From an uncultured Bacteroidales bacterium (GTDB lineage: Bacteria; Bacteroidota; Bacteroidia; Bacteroidales; Paludibacteraceae), in NCBI GenBank assembly GCA_902771935.1, contig CACXYM010000019.1, positions 1 through 33,382 on the forward strand: a DNA stretch of 33,382 nucleotides, read 5' to 3'. The notes under the pieces were generated by a model. The model did no database searches. It was not told where the DNA came from and was given only the letters and a program-made list of their open reading frames with translations. Below, piece by piece: positions 16,864 through 26,477 of the stretch. The first letter of the stretch is position 1; the number at the start of each line of letters is the position of its first letter. The position numbers and the translations under genes were made by a program.

Positions 16864-19800
16864 ATGAAGAAATTGCAAACCATATTGATAACTCTGCTTT
16901 TTGGCGCATTACCACTCTTTGCGTCGGGAGGCATTATCAAAACCGATTATATCGACCGATGCACAGGTGACACGGTTTATTTGTCGCTTTTACGCGGCGA
17001 AGAAAAAGTGTTCACGAACACTACCGTTCGCGACACTATTCATGGCCTCGAACCTACCGAAGACAGCATCAATGTGTATGTAGTCACTTTCCATCCCTCA
17101 ATGATTTTCCGCGAGGAAAGGCAATTGCTCAACGGCCAAAGTTTCGTTTGGCATGAACAGACCATTACCGAACAAGGAACGTACCGCGCAGCATACAAAT
17201 CACAATATGGCTGTGACAGCATCTACTACTTAACCGTAACAGCCGTTTCTACCATTATCGAATCACGCGATACAACCGTAACTATCTGTGACGGCCAATC
17301 CTACACATGGAACGGTATTACAGCACACACAACAGGCGATTACTCCAAAACAGTCATCTTGCCCGGAGGCACGCAAATGACATACACCTTGCACCTGATT
17401 GCTAAGATTGTGGATGTCACGAAGATTAACAAGGCCATCTGTTACGGCAGCAGCTATACTTTCGGCGGTAAGGAACTGACTGAACCAGCTTTATACCGCG
17501 ACACGCTTCTGGCAGTTGACGGCTGCGACTCAATCGTAGAACTCACACTTAATGTGCTTTATCCCGACACCACAGTAGTATATCTCGAAGCCGACGAAAA
17601 CGATGCAGCAGTATGGAACGGCGTAACTTACAAGGGACTCGGTGAACATGTCATCCGCACGCAAAACGAAGGAGGATGCTATTCTATAACACGACTAATT
17701 CTACTAGAGCATCGCATTGAACATGTGGATACAACCGCTACTATCTGCGAAGGAGATTTCATTGAGTGGAAAGGAATAACCGCGTACACCGATGGCGATT
17801 ATAAACGCACGGTGGTAGAAAACGGAATAACGATACTATATGGCTTACATCTACACGTTAAGAGTACTCCTGTCACCAAGTTAAGCAAGCAGATTTGCGA
17901 AGGAGACCAGGAGTATTGGCACGGAAAGCTAATTACTCAATCCGGTATCTATCGCGACACCCTACAAGCAGTAGGAGCTTGCGACTCCATCGTAGAATGG
18001 ACTATCAACATCATGCAACCTGATTTGGTGATTGTCACGCACGAATTGGAAGATGGTGAAACCTACCGATGGAACGGAAAAGAGTACAAACAAGCCGGCG
18101 TTTATACGTACCAGACCAAGAACCACTTCGGCTGCGATTCTATTACACGACTGGTACTCACCTCACACAGTGTGGATCGTATCAGTAGATACGACACCAT
18201 CTGTTCCGGCGATTCAGTTAAGTGGAACGGCATAGTCGGCCGCGACACACATATTTACTCTCGCATTGATACACTTCCTTCAGGAGATGTGATTATCTAC
18301 ACCCTGAATCTGGTTGTTAAACAACCTGTTCATGTGACCAAGCCGCTGAGTATATGTACCGGCGATGTACAGTTCTTTAACGGCAAGTATTATGATACTC
18401 CCGGCACGTTCTACGACAGCATCAGTTGCGACACTATCTACAAAGTGATTGTAACACGTCTGCCAAGTAGCGAAACCGTAACAAAAGCTGTGTTTGACGG
18501 AATAACACCATATATTTGGCATTACGCCAATAAGAATGTTTCTGTCTCGCAGGAAGGCGTAAGAGATGAGAATGTGTATAATCCGGAAACAGGTTGTACG
18601 GACCATTATCATCTGGAACTGCATAAACAAGTGGCAGCTACACCACGCACCATCCATTTCTGCGATCCGATTACTTTCAAAGGCAAAGTATATAACTCCG
18701 CCACCACGGTTTATGACACGCTCTATATGCCGAATTATGTGGATTCAATCATTGCCTACCGACTCATCAAAGGCGAACCATTCCGTTCGGTTGAGTCCAT
18801 GACCATACGCGAAGGCGAAACACTCTACTGGCACGGACAGTTGGTATCCAACGAAAATACGTATTACGATGTCAATCAGTCTATTGCAGGTTGCGATAGT
18901 ACCTACGAATTGCATGTAACACTCGTTCCTGTTGTTCAGCCGAGACCAATCTTCACAGAAGTGGCAGAGATTTGTGCCGGTGACACGTATCCCTGGCGCG
19001 GACGCGAATATAGTAGAACGGATATCTACAAAGAGATTGTTCCGGCTGTGCTTCCTGACACGATGGATACAACGTATATGCTCAATCTGACCGTTCATCC
19101 TGCTTACGACACGGCTTATGTGCATTTGTACAATTGTAGCGGAGAAAAGATTACATACGAAGGACAAGATTACTACTCCGATGCAACGGTTATTACAACT
19201 TATCCTTCGCAGCACGGTTGCGATAGTGTCACCAAAGCATTCTTACATTTCAATACCGCATCGTTCCTTTCGGACACTATGCGTTTGGCGGATACTGACA
19301 CTTCACGCGTTTGGCACGGACAGAAAATCAATCACTCCGGAACATATTACTTTGAAGAAAAACTGCCCGGCGGATGTTATCGCCGCGAAGAACTGCACGT
19401 GTTCTTGTATCCGACTTTCCTGCTCGTGAAAGATACGGCTATCTGCCAGAATGAAGCTCCGTATATTTGGCCGGACGCTGCTCCTGCAGAATGGTATAAC
19501 AAAGAATTCAGTTGCAATCCGGGTGAAACAATATCCAAAGAATGGCGCGCCACTACGGTTTATGGAGTGGACAGCATCTATCGCCTAAACCTGACCGTTT
19601 ATCCGAGTTACATTAAACGCGAGCGAATTACTATTTGCGAGGGCGAGAAAGTGCAAGTGAACGGAAAAACGTACTTCAATCTCGTGCCGAATAAGATTTA
19701 TCGCGACACCGTCATTCTACGCACGCTTAATGATTGCGACAGTGTCATCTACTATGAGATCTCACAGAATTCGACAAAGCATATCACAGAGACAAAGATT

Positions 19801-22800
19801 CTTCACACAGGAGATACCATTTTCTGGCAAGGAGACACCATTACTACAGCCGGCCAATACTCTCGCCTTGAGCAGCAAGTAGTAAGCGGCTGCGACAGTA
19901 TTATCGAACTTATCGTTATTGCGGAAACAGAAAACACGCAACATCTCTGCGCCCTGGATACACCATTTGTATGGCAAGGAAAGAATTACTCGACTTCAGG
20001 TAATTACGTGGATACGGTCTTCGACAAAACTACGGGAGCAATCCTCGAATTCCGCACGCTACATCTCTTTGTGCAACATCCTGTTGATACAACCGTCGAA
20101 CTGCGTGGTTGTCAGCCCGAAGGCGTTACATTCAATGGTAAGACCTACACCGAATCGGCACGAAACGTACTGGATACTTTAGGTTGCGACACACTCTATC
20201 ACCTTAATATAAAGATAGACCCGAAGATATCTATCTCTTATTTCGACACTATTTGCGAGACCGACCTGCCGTATATCATCGGTAGTCAGAAACCGGATAC
20301 CATTTGGGAAGAAGGCACATTCACGCACAAAGATATCACAGCCTGCGGCTGCGATAGTATAGTTACTGTCCACTTGACCATTACTCCGGACTTCAACCGT
20401 AACGATTCTGTCTTCCTCTGTGCTTGTGATATCAGTAAGCAGAAACCGTATATCTTAGGCGAACTCAACAATCCTAAGTTCGCCGAGAAAGAAGGCGGAA
20501 AATATGCTAATGCATGGCAAGGCAATTGGAAAGGTATCAAATATACAGAAGATACCATTATCTGGAACTGTGCAAAGACCCATTACTTCCACATTATCGT
20601 TCGTCCACAGGCCATAATAGACTCAACTTATTACTTGTGCGAACTGGATACCTTGCATTTCGGCTACTTCTCCAACGGACAGCGCCAACTCATCACCAAA
20701 GAAGGTATATACTACGATACTGTTCGGGCCGAATCAGGTTGGATAGATCCGCAATCGCACGGAGGATATCATTATTCCGATACACTCAACTGTGATAGTA
20801 TCATCAAGCTGACCGTGTACATGCGGCCTGCTTATCGCGACACGATTGAGAAACATATTCCGCAAGGTGATTCTATCCTTTGGGGTGGCACATATAAACA
20901 TTATTCCGGCCTGTATTCGGATTCTATTACTAACTTACCTGACAAAGATTCACAAGGCGAATATTGCCACGCCGTACATACCTTGCGCCTGTTCGTGGAT
21001 TCCGTCTATCTACTGCGCGATACGATTGATGTCTGCAATGTGCCGAGTAAGACATTGACACATGTTTGGGCAGACGGCTACAGACAAAAGTTCACCACAC
21101 CGCTGACAGCTCAATCGAAACACTATTACGATTCGCTTGAGACGAAAGTGCATCACTTCGATAGCATCTACGATTTGTACGTTAACTTCAATATCACGCC
21201 AATAACATATATTGATAGCGCAATCTGTTCTGGAGATTCCATTGTCTTCGGTATTGATGGAGCATCCAAACCGCGTTATCTCAAGTCCACCGGTGTTTAT
21301 CAGGATACGCTCAAGGCGGTTAACGGTTGCGACTCCATTATCAAACTGACGCTTAATGTCTATCCGCTGTTCAGCAGGAACTACTTCGTAGATATCGCAG
21401 ACACAGATACACCTTATATCTGGGAACACAAAAAACAAGGTGTGCTCATATCCAAAGATACACTCCGCGCTAGTGGAACCTATTCATATCATTGGGAGTC
21501 TGTCTTCGGTTGTGATAGTGTGGATAACTTAATCTTCGAGATACATAACACCTACAACTATCACGATACGGTGACTCTCTGTCGTTCCGAACTGCCGTAC
21601 ACATGGCGCGATAGTTTGGGCCATATCTTCCGCGAAAATATCGAGTTAGAAGGAACATATATCAAACGCTTCCTGACGAAAGATCACTATGACAGCGTTT
21701 ACAACTTGACCGTTATCGTTAAACCTATTTTCGAACGGGATACCTTTATTTGGAACTGCGCGGGCGATTCGATACAGTTCAACCATAAGAAATATACCAA
21801 ACCCGGTATCTATCGCGATACCATGCGTACCATTGACGATTGCGATTCCGTAATCATCATCCACTACGCATGGTACGAGAAATACTATATTCGCAAAACT
21901 GCACAAACAGATGACAAGGCACCATATCTGTGGCTGCAAGGAGACGGAACAACACGTACTCTAACAAAATCCGGTGTATACTTCGACTCGCTTACGACAG
22001 TCAATGGGTGTGACTCTATTATTGAACTCACACTTAACGTCTATCCTACTTATCGTTTCGAGGAGAACCAGACCATCTGCGAATCGGAAACACCGTACTT
22101 ATGGCGTGGCAGACAATACTGGACATCCGGCGTTTACACGGATAGCATGCAGACTAAGATGCATTACGACTCTATCTTCGTGCTGAATCTCAACGTGCGT
22201 GATACAACTTACGTGAACATGCATTTCAAGATATGCCGCGGCGAGAGCTTTGAATATAATGGCAAAACATACTCACACGGAGGCGTATGGACCGATACCT
22301 TGTCTGCAGTTAACGGCTGCGACTCGATTGTTGTTATTCGCGTTCAAGAACTGCCAAACTATCTCTTCTCCGATACAGCTGCTGTAGCAAATCGTCAGCC
22401 GTATATATGGAGAGGCAAAACACTTACACATACCGGTATTTATCGCGACACACTCGATTCTTCTACCGGTTGCGACTCTATCTATCAGTTGGTATTGACC
22501 GTATATGACAAAGAACAATTGCGCGATACTGTTATTACCGTATGTGAAAACGATTTGCCTGTCCGCTGGAAAAATCGCTGGTTGTCTGAGCAGAAACTCT
22601 TCTACGACACTATTACTACGGGCGATGTAGATACTATCTGGCGCGTTGATTTTCGCGTCGTACGGATGGAATATCAGACAATAGAGCAAACGTTGTGCGA
22701 AGGTGATGTTTGCCACTTCAACGGCAAGGAATACCGAAGGGATACGCTACTACATGAAGTCGTTTATTCCGGTTATGGTTGCGGAACGGAGTACACACTC

Positions 22801-25500
22801 TATCTGCGTTTCCGCAAACCGCATATCATCCAACTCGAGGCTAAGACCAGTAGCGACAAACCATATCGTTGGAACGTAGAAGATACGACGTATACATTTG
22901 GCTTCGGCGGCAACTATGAACATATAGTGCGCACCAAAGATAACCAATGTGACTCTATTATCTACAAACTCCATTTGACTGTCGGATCGGTTTATCTGTT
23001 TAAAGACTCTACTATCCTTTGCCAATCAGACTTGCCGTATAGATGGCACAACCAGCTCATTTACAACACCGGTTTATACTACGACTCGTTGCAGTCGCAA
23101 ATGGGTTACGACTCCGTTTACATACTGAAAGTACTGCAAATTATGCCTTCGTATTATGAAGAGCAAATTATCAATCTCTGCGAAGGAGCCGGCGCATTCT
23201 ATTACAGAGGTAAAGCATACAGTCAGAAGGGCATCTTCTACGACACAATTCCTTCTATCAACGGCTGCGACTCTATCTTTAAGATTACGGTGCGCGTAAT
23301 GCCTACTTACGAGATTTATGACACAGTGCATATTTCCGATCGCCAGACCCACTATTTCCATGGGCGCGAGCTTTCTGTGCCCGGACCGTATATCTACTAT
23401 GGCAAAACGAAAGCCGGATGCGACTCCATTGAGCACCTGCAGTTGTATGTTCATCCGTCGTACCTGTTTGTAGAAGAGAATGAGTTATGTAACAAGGACA
23501 CCTTGATATGGCATAATCGAGTACTCTATGAGAGTGGCGTTTACTACGATTCGCTGCTATCCGTACAAGGCTATGACTCTGTATATAAACTGAAACTCAC
23601 CGTCTACCCGACTTACTATAAGGAAGAGTCTATCGAGATTTGTCCGAATACCTCCACCTGGCTGCACGAGATGAATATCTCCGAACCCGGTGTATATTAC
23701 GACACGCTCTACTCCGTTCATGGTTGCGATTCTATCTTCAAGATTACAGTCAATCTCAAACGCTCGTTCCGACAAGAGTTCACCACCGAGATTTGTCAAG
23801 GCGAAGAATACATGTTCTTCGGTGTGCCGTACACTAAGAGTGGTACCTATAAATATGAAATAGGTTGTGATTCTATCATCACTATGCACCTTATCGTTCA
23901 TCCGAGAGACATCACCGAAAAGCGTGTTGTCATATGCGACGAAGACTTGCCTTATCGCTATAACGGCGAAGAATACTGGGAAACCAAAGTATATGTAGAT
24001 ACATTCAAGAACGTTCATGCGTGTGACAGTATCTTCAAGCTCAACTTGATTGTCTCCACACATGTTTCCGACTGGGATCAGATTCCGCTTTGCCCGGGTG
24101 CCGATATACGCATTGATGGTCAAGTCATTACGGAACCGGGACAATACACTTTCCTCAAACGCTCAAAGGTATCCGGTCTGTTGGATAGCCTCTATCGGGT
24201 AGAAGTATACAACGCTCCCGCTTACGAGACTTGGGATACACTTGCCGTCTGCCAAGGTGACACAGTTATCTTCGACGGCAAACAGCTCACGCGAGGCGGA
24301 GCATATACGGAAACGAAGAAGACAGTCAACAACTGCGATAGTATCCGTCACTTGTATCTCATTATTAACCCGACCTATACTTACACTACACCTGCCGCCA
24401 TCACAGATTACCAAACGTATATATGGCGAGGCAAAGAGTATAAAGAGGCCGGAACGTACTACCAGTCCTACCCGACCATCGATTACTGCGATAGTACCTA
24501 TGTGCTCGAACTCACTGTGGTCAATACACGGCGCGTGGTAGATAGCACGGCTATCTGTTCCGGCAGTTCCGCTATCTGGCGCGGACGCGAATTGAGTGCC
24601 CCTGGTATCTACAACGATACCGTTTGCAACTTGGCAAGCCTGACCTCAATTATCTACTCGCTCAAGTTAACCGTCGTTACGCCGACTGTCATCACCGAAG
24701 CATCTATCGCAGATGTTTCAGCCGATGCAGAGTCGTTTAACATTGATTTCACCTACTCCGGTCTGCGTCCGGAGCGTTATAGCATCACCTTTGACGACTT
24801 GGCGCACCAACAAGGCTTTGCCGACATTATTGACGAGCCGTTTGGACCGGAAGTAATAGCGGTTGTGCCGATACCGCATAAGGATAAAATCATTTATCAA
24901 GACCACACGGTTTATGTTAGACCGAATCGCTATACGATGCGATTAGCTTTAGACAATGGTGTCTGCGGTGTATCTCGCTCTGATAGTCTCACGCTGCTCA
25001 TTCGTTACCCGAACTGGGTTCTTGAGCAGAACTGGGATAATGTTGTCGTTCCACTCCGCAAAGAATACAATGGCGGCTACGAGTTCGGCAATTACGCGTG
25101 GTACATCAACAACGTACTCTTCGACAATAACGGTAGCCCATATCTATACACCAACACGCTCAAACGAGGTGATCAAGTAGTCCTTTACGCAACCCGCGTT
25201 GGAGAAAGTTATGCTATTCCTACCGCACCATTGGAGATAAAAGCTCCTGAACCTAACGTTTTCGACAAACCGGTATTGGTTGCCCCAACATCCACGCCGA
25301 AGACACAAGCACGTGTAAAACTGAAAGCCGAAACTGATGGTACATATAAGGTATATAACGCTACCGGACAACTATTCTCCACCGGCAACTTCACGTATGG
25401 AGAACAAATCATCGATGTACCGGCTACATCCGGATGCTGCTTCGTGCAGACAACCACTGTTGATGGAGACATTACAACAACAAAAATTATTGTATATTAA
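16864..25500 (+). CDS. Giant T9SS-exported protein with about 47 CDSI repeats
   Basis: The 2878-residue protein starts with a signal peptide (MKKLQTILITLLFGALPLFA). From about residue 80 to 2605 it consists of about 47 tandem units averaging 54 residues. A typical unit reads IC-x-GD...FNGK-x-Y...GIY-x-DTL...NGCDSI-x-L-x-LTV-x-P. Units are of three kinds: two cysteines, end cysteine only, or start cysteine only, and they recur mostly in the order two/end/start. Residues about 2606-2800 form a non-repeated region (YPNWVLEQNWDNVVVPL, then GGYEFGNYAWYINNVLF) seen in Bacteroidales surface proteins. The last 65 or so residues (YKVYNATGQLFSTGNF ... KIIVY) fit the T9SS type A sorting domain (TIGR04183-like). 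The protein is thus probably exported to the cell surface as a long fibre or adhesin. I do not recognise a catalytic domain. It shares a promoter with the upstream beta-barrel gene. Confidence 0.85.
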   Translation: MKKLQTILITLLFGALPLFASGGIIKTDYIDRCTGDTVYLSLLRGEEKVFTNTTVRDTIHGLEPTEDSINVYVVTFHPSMIFREERQLLNGQSFVWHEQTITEQGTYRAAYKSQYGCDSIYYLTVTAVSTIIESRDTTVTICDGQSYTWNGITAHTTGDYSKTVILPGGTQMTYTLHLIAKIVDVTKINKAICYGSSYTFGGKELTEPALYRDTLLAVDGCDSIVELTLNVLYPDTTVVYLEADENDAAVWNGVTYKGLGEHVIRTQNEGGCYSITRLILLEHRIEHVDTTATICEGDFIEWKGITAYTDGDYKRTVVENGITILYGLHLHVKSTPVTKLSKQICEGDQEYWHGKLITQSGIYRDTLQAVGACDSIVEWTINIMQPDLVIVTHELEDGETYRWNGKEYKQAGVYTYQTKNHFGCDSITRLVLTSHSVDRISRYDTICSGDSVKWNGIVGRDTHIYSRIDTLPSGDVIIYTLNLVVKQPVHVTKPLSICTGDVQFFNGKYYDTPGTFYDSISCDTIYKVIVTRLPSSETVTKAVFDGITPYIWHYANKNVSVSQEGVRDENVYNPETGCTDHYHLELHKQVAATPRTIHFCDPITFKGKVYNSATTVYDTLYMPNYVDSIIAYRLIKGEPFRSVESMTIREGETLYWHGQLVSNENTYYDVNQSIAGCDSTYELHVTLVPVVQPRPIFTEVAEICAGDTYPWRGREYSRTDIYKEIVPAVLPDTMDTTYMLNLTVHPAYDTAYVHLYNCSGEKITYEGQDYYSDATVITTYPSQHGCDSVTKAFLHFNTASFLSDTMRLADTDTSRVWHGQKINHSGTYYFEEKLPGGCYRREELHVFLYPTFLLVKDTAICQNEAPYIWPDAAPAEWYNKEFSCNPGETISKEWRATTVYGVDSIYRLNLTVYPSYIKRERITICEGEKVQVNGKTYFNLVPNKIYRDTVILRTLNDCDSVIYYEISQNSTKHITETKILHTGDTIFWQGDTITTAGQYSRLEQQVVSGCDSIIELIVIAETENTQHLCALDTPFVWQGKNYSTSGNYVDTVFDKTTGAILEFRTLHLFVQHPVDTTVELRGCQPEGVTFNGKTYTESARNVLDTLGCDTLYHLNIKIDPKISISYFDTICETDLPYIIGSQKPDTIWEEGTFTHKDITACGCDSIVTVHLTITPDFNRNDSVFLCACDISKQKPYILGELNNPKFAEKEGGKYANAWQGNWKGIKYTEDTIIWNCAKTHYFHIIVRPQAIIDSTYYLCELDTLHFGYFSNGQRQLITKEGIYYDTVRAESGWIDPQSHGGYHYSDTLNCDSIIKLTVYMRPAYRDTIEKHIPQGDSILWGGTYKHYSGLYSDSITNLPDKDSQGEYCHAVHTLRLFVDSVYLLRDTIDVCNVPSKTLTHVWADGYRQKFTTPLTAQSKHYYDSLETKVHHFDSIYDLYVNFNITPITYIDSAICSGDSIVFGIDGASKPRYLKSTGVYQDTLKAVNGCDSIIKLTLNVYPLFSRNYFVDIADTDTPYIWEHKKQGVLISKDTLRASGTYSYHWESVFGCDSVDNLIFEIHNTYNYHDTVTLCRSELPYTWRDSLGHIFRENIELEGTYIKRFLTKDHYDSVYNLTVIVKPIFERDTFIWNCAGDSIQFNHKKYTKPGIYRDTMRTIDDCDSVIIIHYAWYEKYYIRKTAQTDDKAPYLWLQGDGTTRTLTKSGVYFDSLTTVNGCDSIIELTLNVYPTYRFEENQTICESETPYLWRGRQYWTSGVYTDSMQTKMHYDSIFVLNLNVRDTTYVNMHFKICRGESFEYNGKTYSHGGVWTDTLSAVNGCDSIVVIRVQELPNYLFSDTAAVANRQPYIWRGKTLTHTGIYRDTLDSSTGCDSIYQLVLTVYDKEQLRDTVITVCENDLPVRWKNRWLSEQKLFYDTITTGDVDTIWRVDFRVVRMEYQTIEQTLCEGDVCHFNGKEYRRDTLLHEVVYSGYGCGTEYTLYLRFRKPHIIQLEAKTSSDKPYRWNVEDTTYTFGFGGNYEHIVRTKDNQCDSIIYKLHLTVGSVYLFKDSTILCQSDLPYRWHNQLIYNTGLYYDSLQSQMGYDSVYILKVLQIMPSYYEEQIINLCEGAGAFYYRGKAYSQKGIFYDTIPSINGCDSIFKITVRVMPTYEIYDTVHISDRQTHYFHGRELSVPGPYIYYGKTKAGCDSIEHLQLYVHPSYLFVEENELCNKDTLIWHNRVLYESGVYYDSLLSVQGYDSVYKLKLTVYPTYYKEESIEICPNTSTWLHEMNISEPGVYYDTLYSVHGCDSIFKITVNLKRSFRQEFTTEICQGEEYMFFGVPYTKSGTYKYEIGCDSIITMHLIVHPRDITEKRVVICDEDLPYRYNGEEYWETKVYVDTFKNVHACDSIFKLNLIVSTHVSDWDQIPLCPGADIRIDGQVITEPGQYTFLKRSKVSGLLDSLYRVEVYNAPAYETWDTLAVCQGDTVIFDGKQLTRGGAYTETKKTVNNCDSIRHLYLIINPTYTYTTPAAITDYQTYIWRGKEYKEAGTYYQSYPTIDYCDSTYVLELTVVNTRRVVDSTAICSGSSAIWRGRELSAPGIYNDTVCNLASLTSIIYSLKLTVVTPTVITEASIADVSADAESFNIDFTYSGLRPERYSITFDDLAHQQGFADIIDEPFGPEVIAVVPIPHKDKIIYQDHTVYVRPNRYTMRLALDNGVCGVSRSDSLTLLIRYPNWVLEQNWDNVVVPLRKEYNGGYEFGNYAWYINNVLFDNNGSPYLYTNTLKRGDQVVLYATRVGESYAIPTAPLEIKAPEPNVFDKPVLVAPTSTPKTQARVKLKAETDGTYKVYNATGQLFSTGNFTYGEQIIDVPATSGCCFVQTTTVDGDITTTKIIVY

Positions 25501-25535
25501 CATATTAACAACAACTTAAAAAACAACAAAACATT

Positions 25536-26477
25536 ATGTCAAAAGTAACTGTAGTAGGCGCAGGTAACGTAGGTGCTACCACCGCAAATGTACTGGCAGT
25601 AAAAAACATCGCCAGTGAAGTAGTATTAATTGATATCAAAGAGGGCGTTGCCGAAGGTAAAGCCATGGATATCATGCAAACGGCTCAACTCTTAGGTTTC
25701 AACACTGTCGTTAAGGGTGTAACCAATGACTATGAACAAACCGCCAACTCCGACGTATGTGTTATCACCAGTGGTATTCCTCGTAAACCGGGTATGACTC
25801 GTGAGGAACTCATCGGTGTAAACGCAGGTATCGTGAAGAGCGTTGCAGAGCAACTGCTTAAGTACTCACCAAATGCTATCCTCGTAGTTGTTTCCAACCC
25901 GATGGATACCATGGCTTATCTCACCCTCAAAGCAACGGGTCTGCCAAAGAACCGCGTTATCGGTATGGGTGGTCAGCTCGACAGCAGTCGCTTCAAATAT
26001 TTCTTGAGCCAGAAACTCAAATGTAATGCCAATGAAGTGGACGGTTTCGTTATCGGCGGACACGGTGACACAACCATGATCCCGATGGCTCGTTTCGCTT
26101 CCTATAAGGGCATTCCTGCTAATGAACTCCTGGAAGAAGATGAAATGAACGAAGTAGTTCATAACACCATGGTTGGTGGCGCAACTCTCACCGGCCTGCT
26201 GGGTACCAGCGCATGGATGGCTCCGGGTGCGAGTGTAGCAACTCTCGTAGACGCTATCATCAACAACCAGATGCGCATGATTCCTTGCTCTGCTTATCTG
26301 GAAGGTGAATATGGTTGTGAAGACATCTTTATCGGCGTTCCGTGTATCATCGGTCGCAATGGTATTGAGGGCGTTCTCGAACTCCACCTTGATGAAAAAG
26401 AGCAGGAACTCTTCGCAGCAAGCTATGCTGCTGTGGCTAAAACAACAGGTATTCTTAAAGAAATTAACGCACTGTAA
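25536..26477 (+). CDS. mdh: Malate dehydrogenase (LDH-like type)
   Basis: The 313-residue enzyme interconverts malate and oxaloacetate with NAD. The nucleotide-binding loop is GAGNVG near the start (VTVVGAGNVGATTAN), with LIDIKEG giving the acidic NAD-selective residue. The substrate loop is IPRKPGMTREEL, with arginines at about 83 and 89; an arginine here marks malate rather than lactate specificity. VVVSNPMD follows, and the catalytic histidine is H176 in IGGHGDTTMIP. In anaerobic Bacteroidales it serves the reductive branch from oxaloacetate to succinate. It starts 35 nt after the giant gene with no terminator or clear promoter in between. It overlaps the next start codon by 1 nt (TAATG), so it probably leads or shares the downstream operon. 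Confidence 0.96.
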   Translation: MSKVTVVGAGNVGATTANVLAVKNIASEVVLIDIKEGVAEGKAMDIMQTAQLLGFNTVVKGVTNDYEQTANSDVCVITSGIPRKPGMTREELIGVNAGIVKSVAEQLLKYSPNAILVVVSNPMDTMAYLTLKATGLPKNRVIGMGGQLDSSRFKYFLSQKLKCNANEVDGFVIGGHGDTTMIPMARFASYKGIPANELLEEDEMNEVVHNTMVGGATLTGLLGTSAWMAPGASVATLVDAIINNQMRMIPCSAYLEGEYGCEDIFIGVPCIIGRNGIEGVLELHLDEKEQELFAASYAAVAKTTGILKEINAL

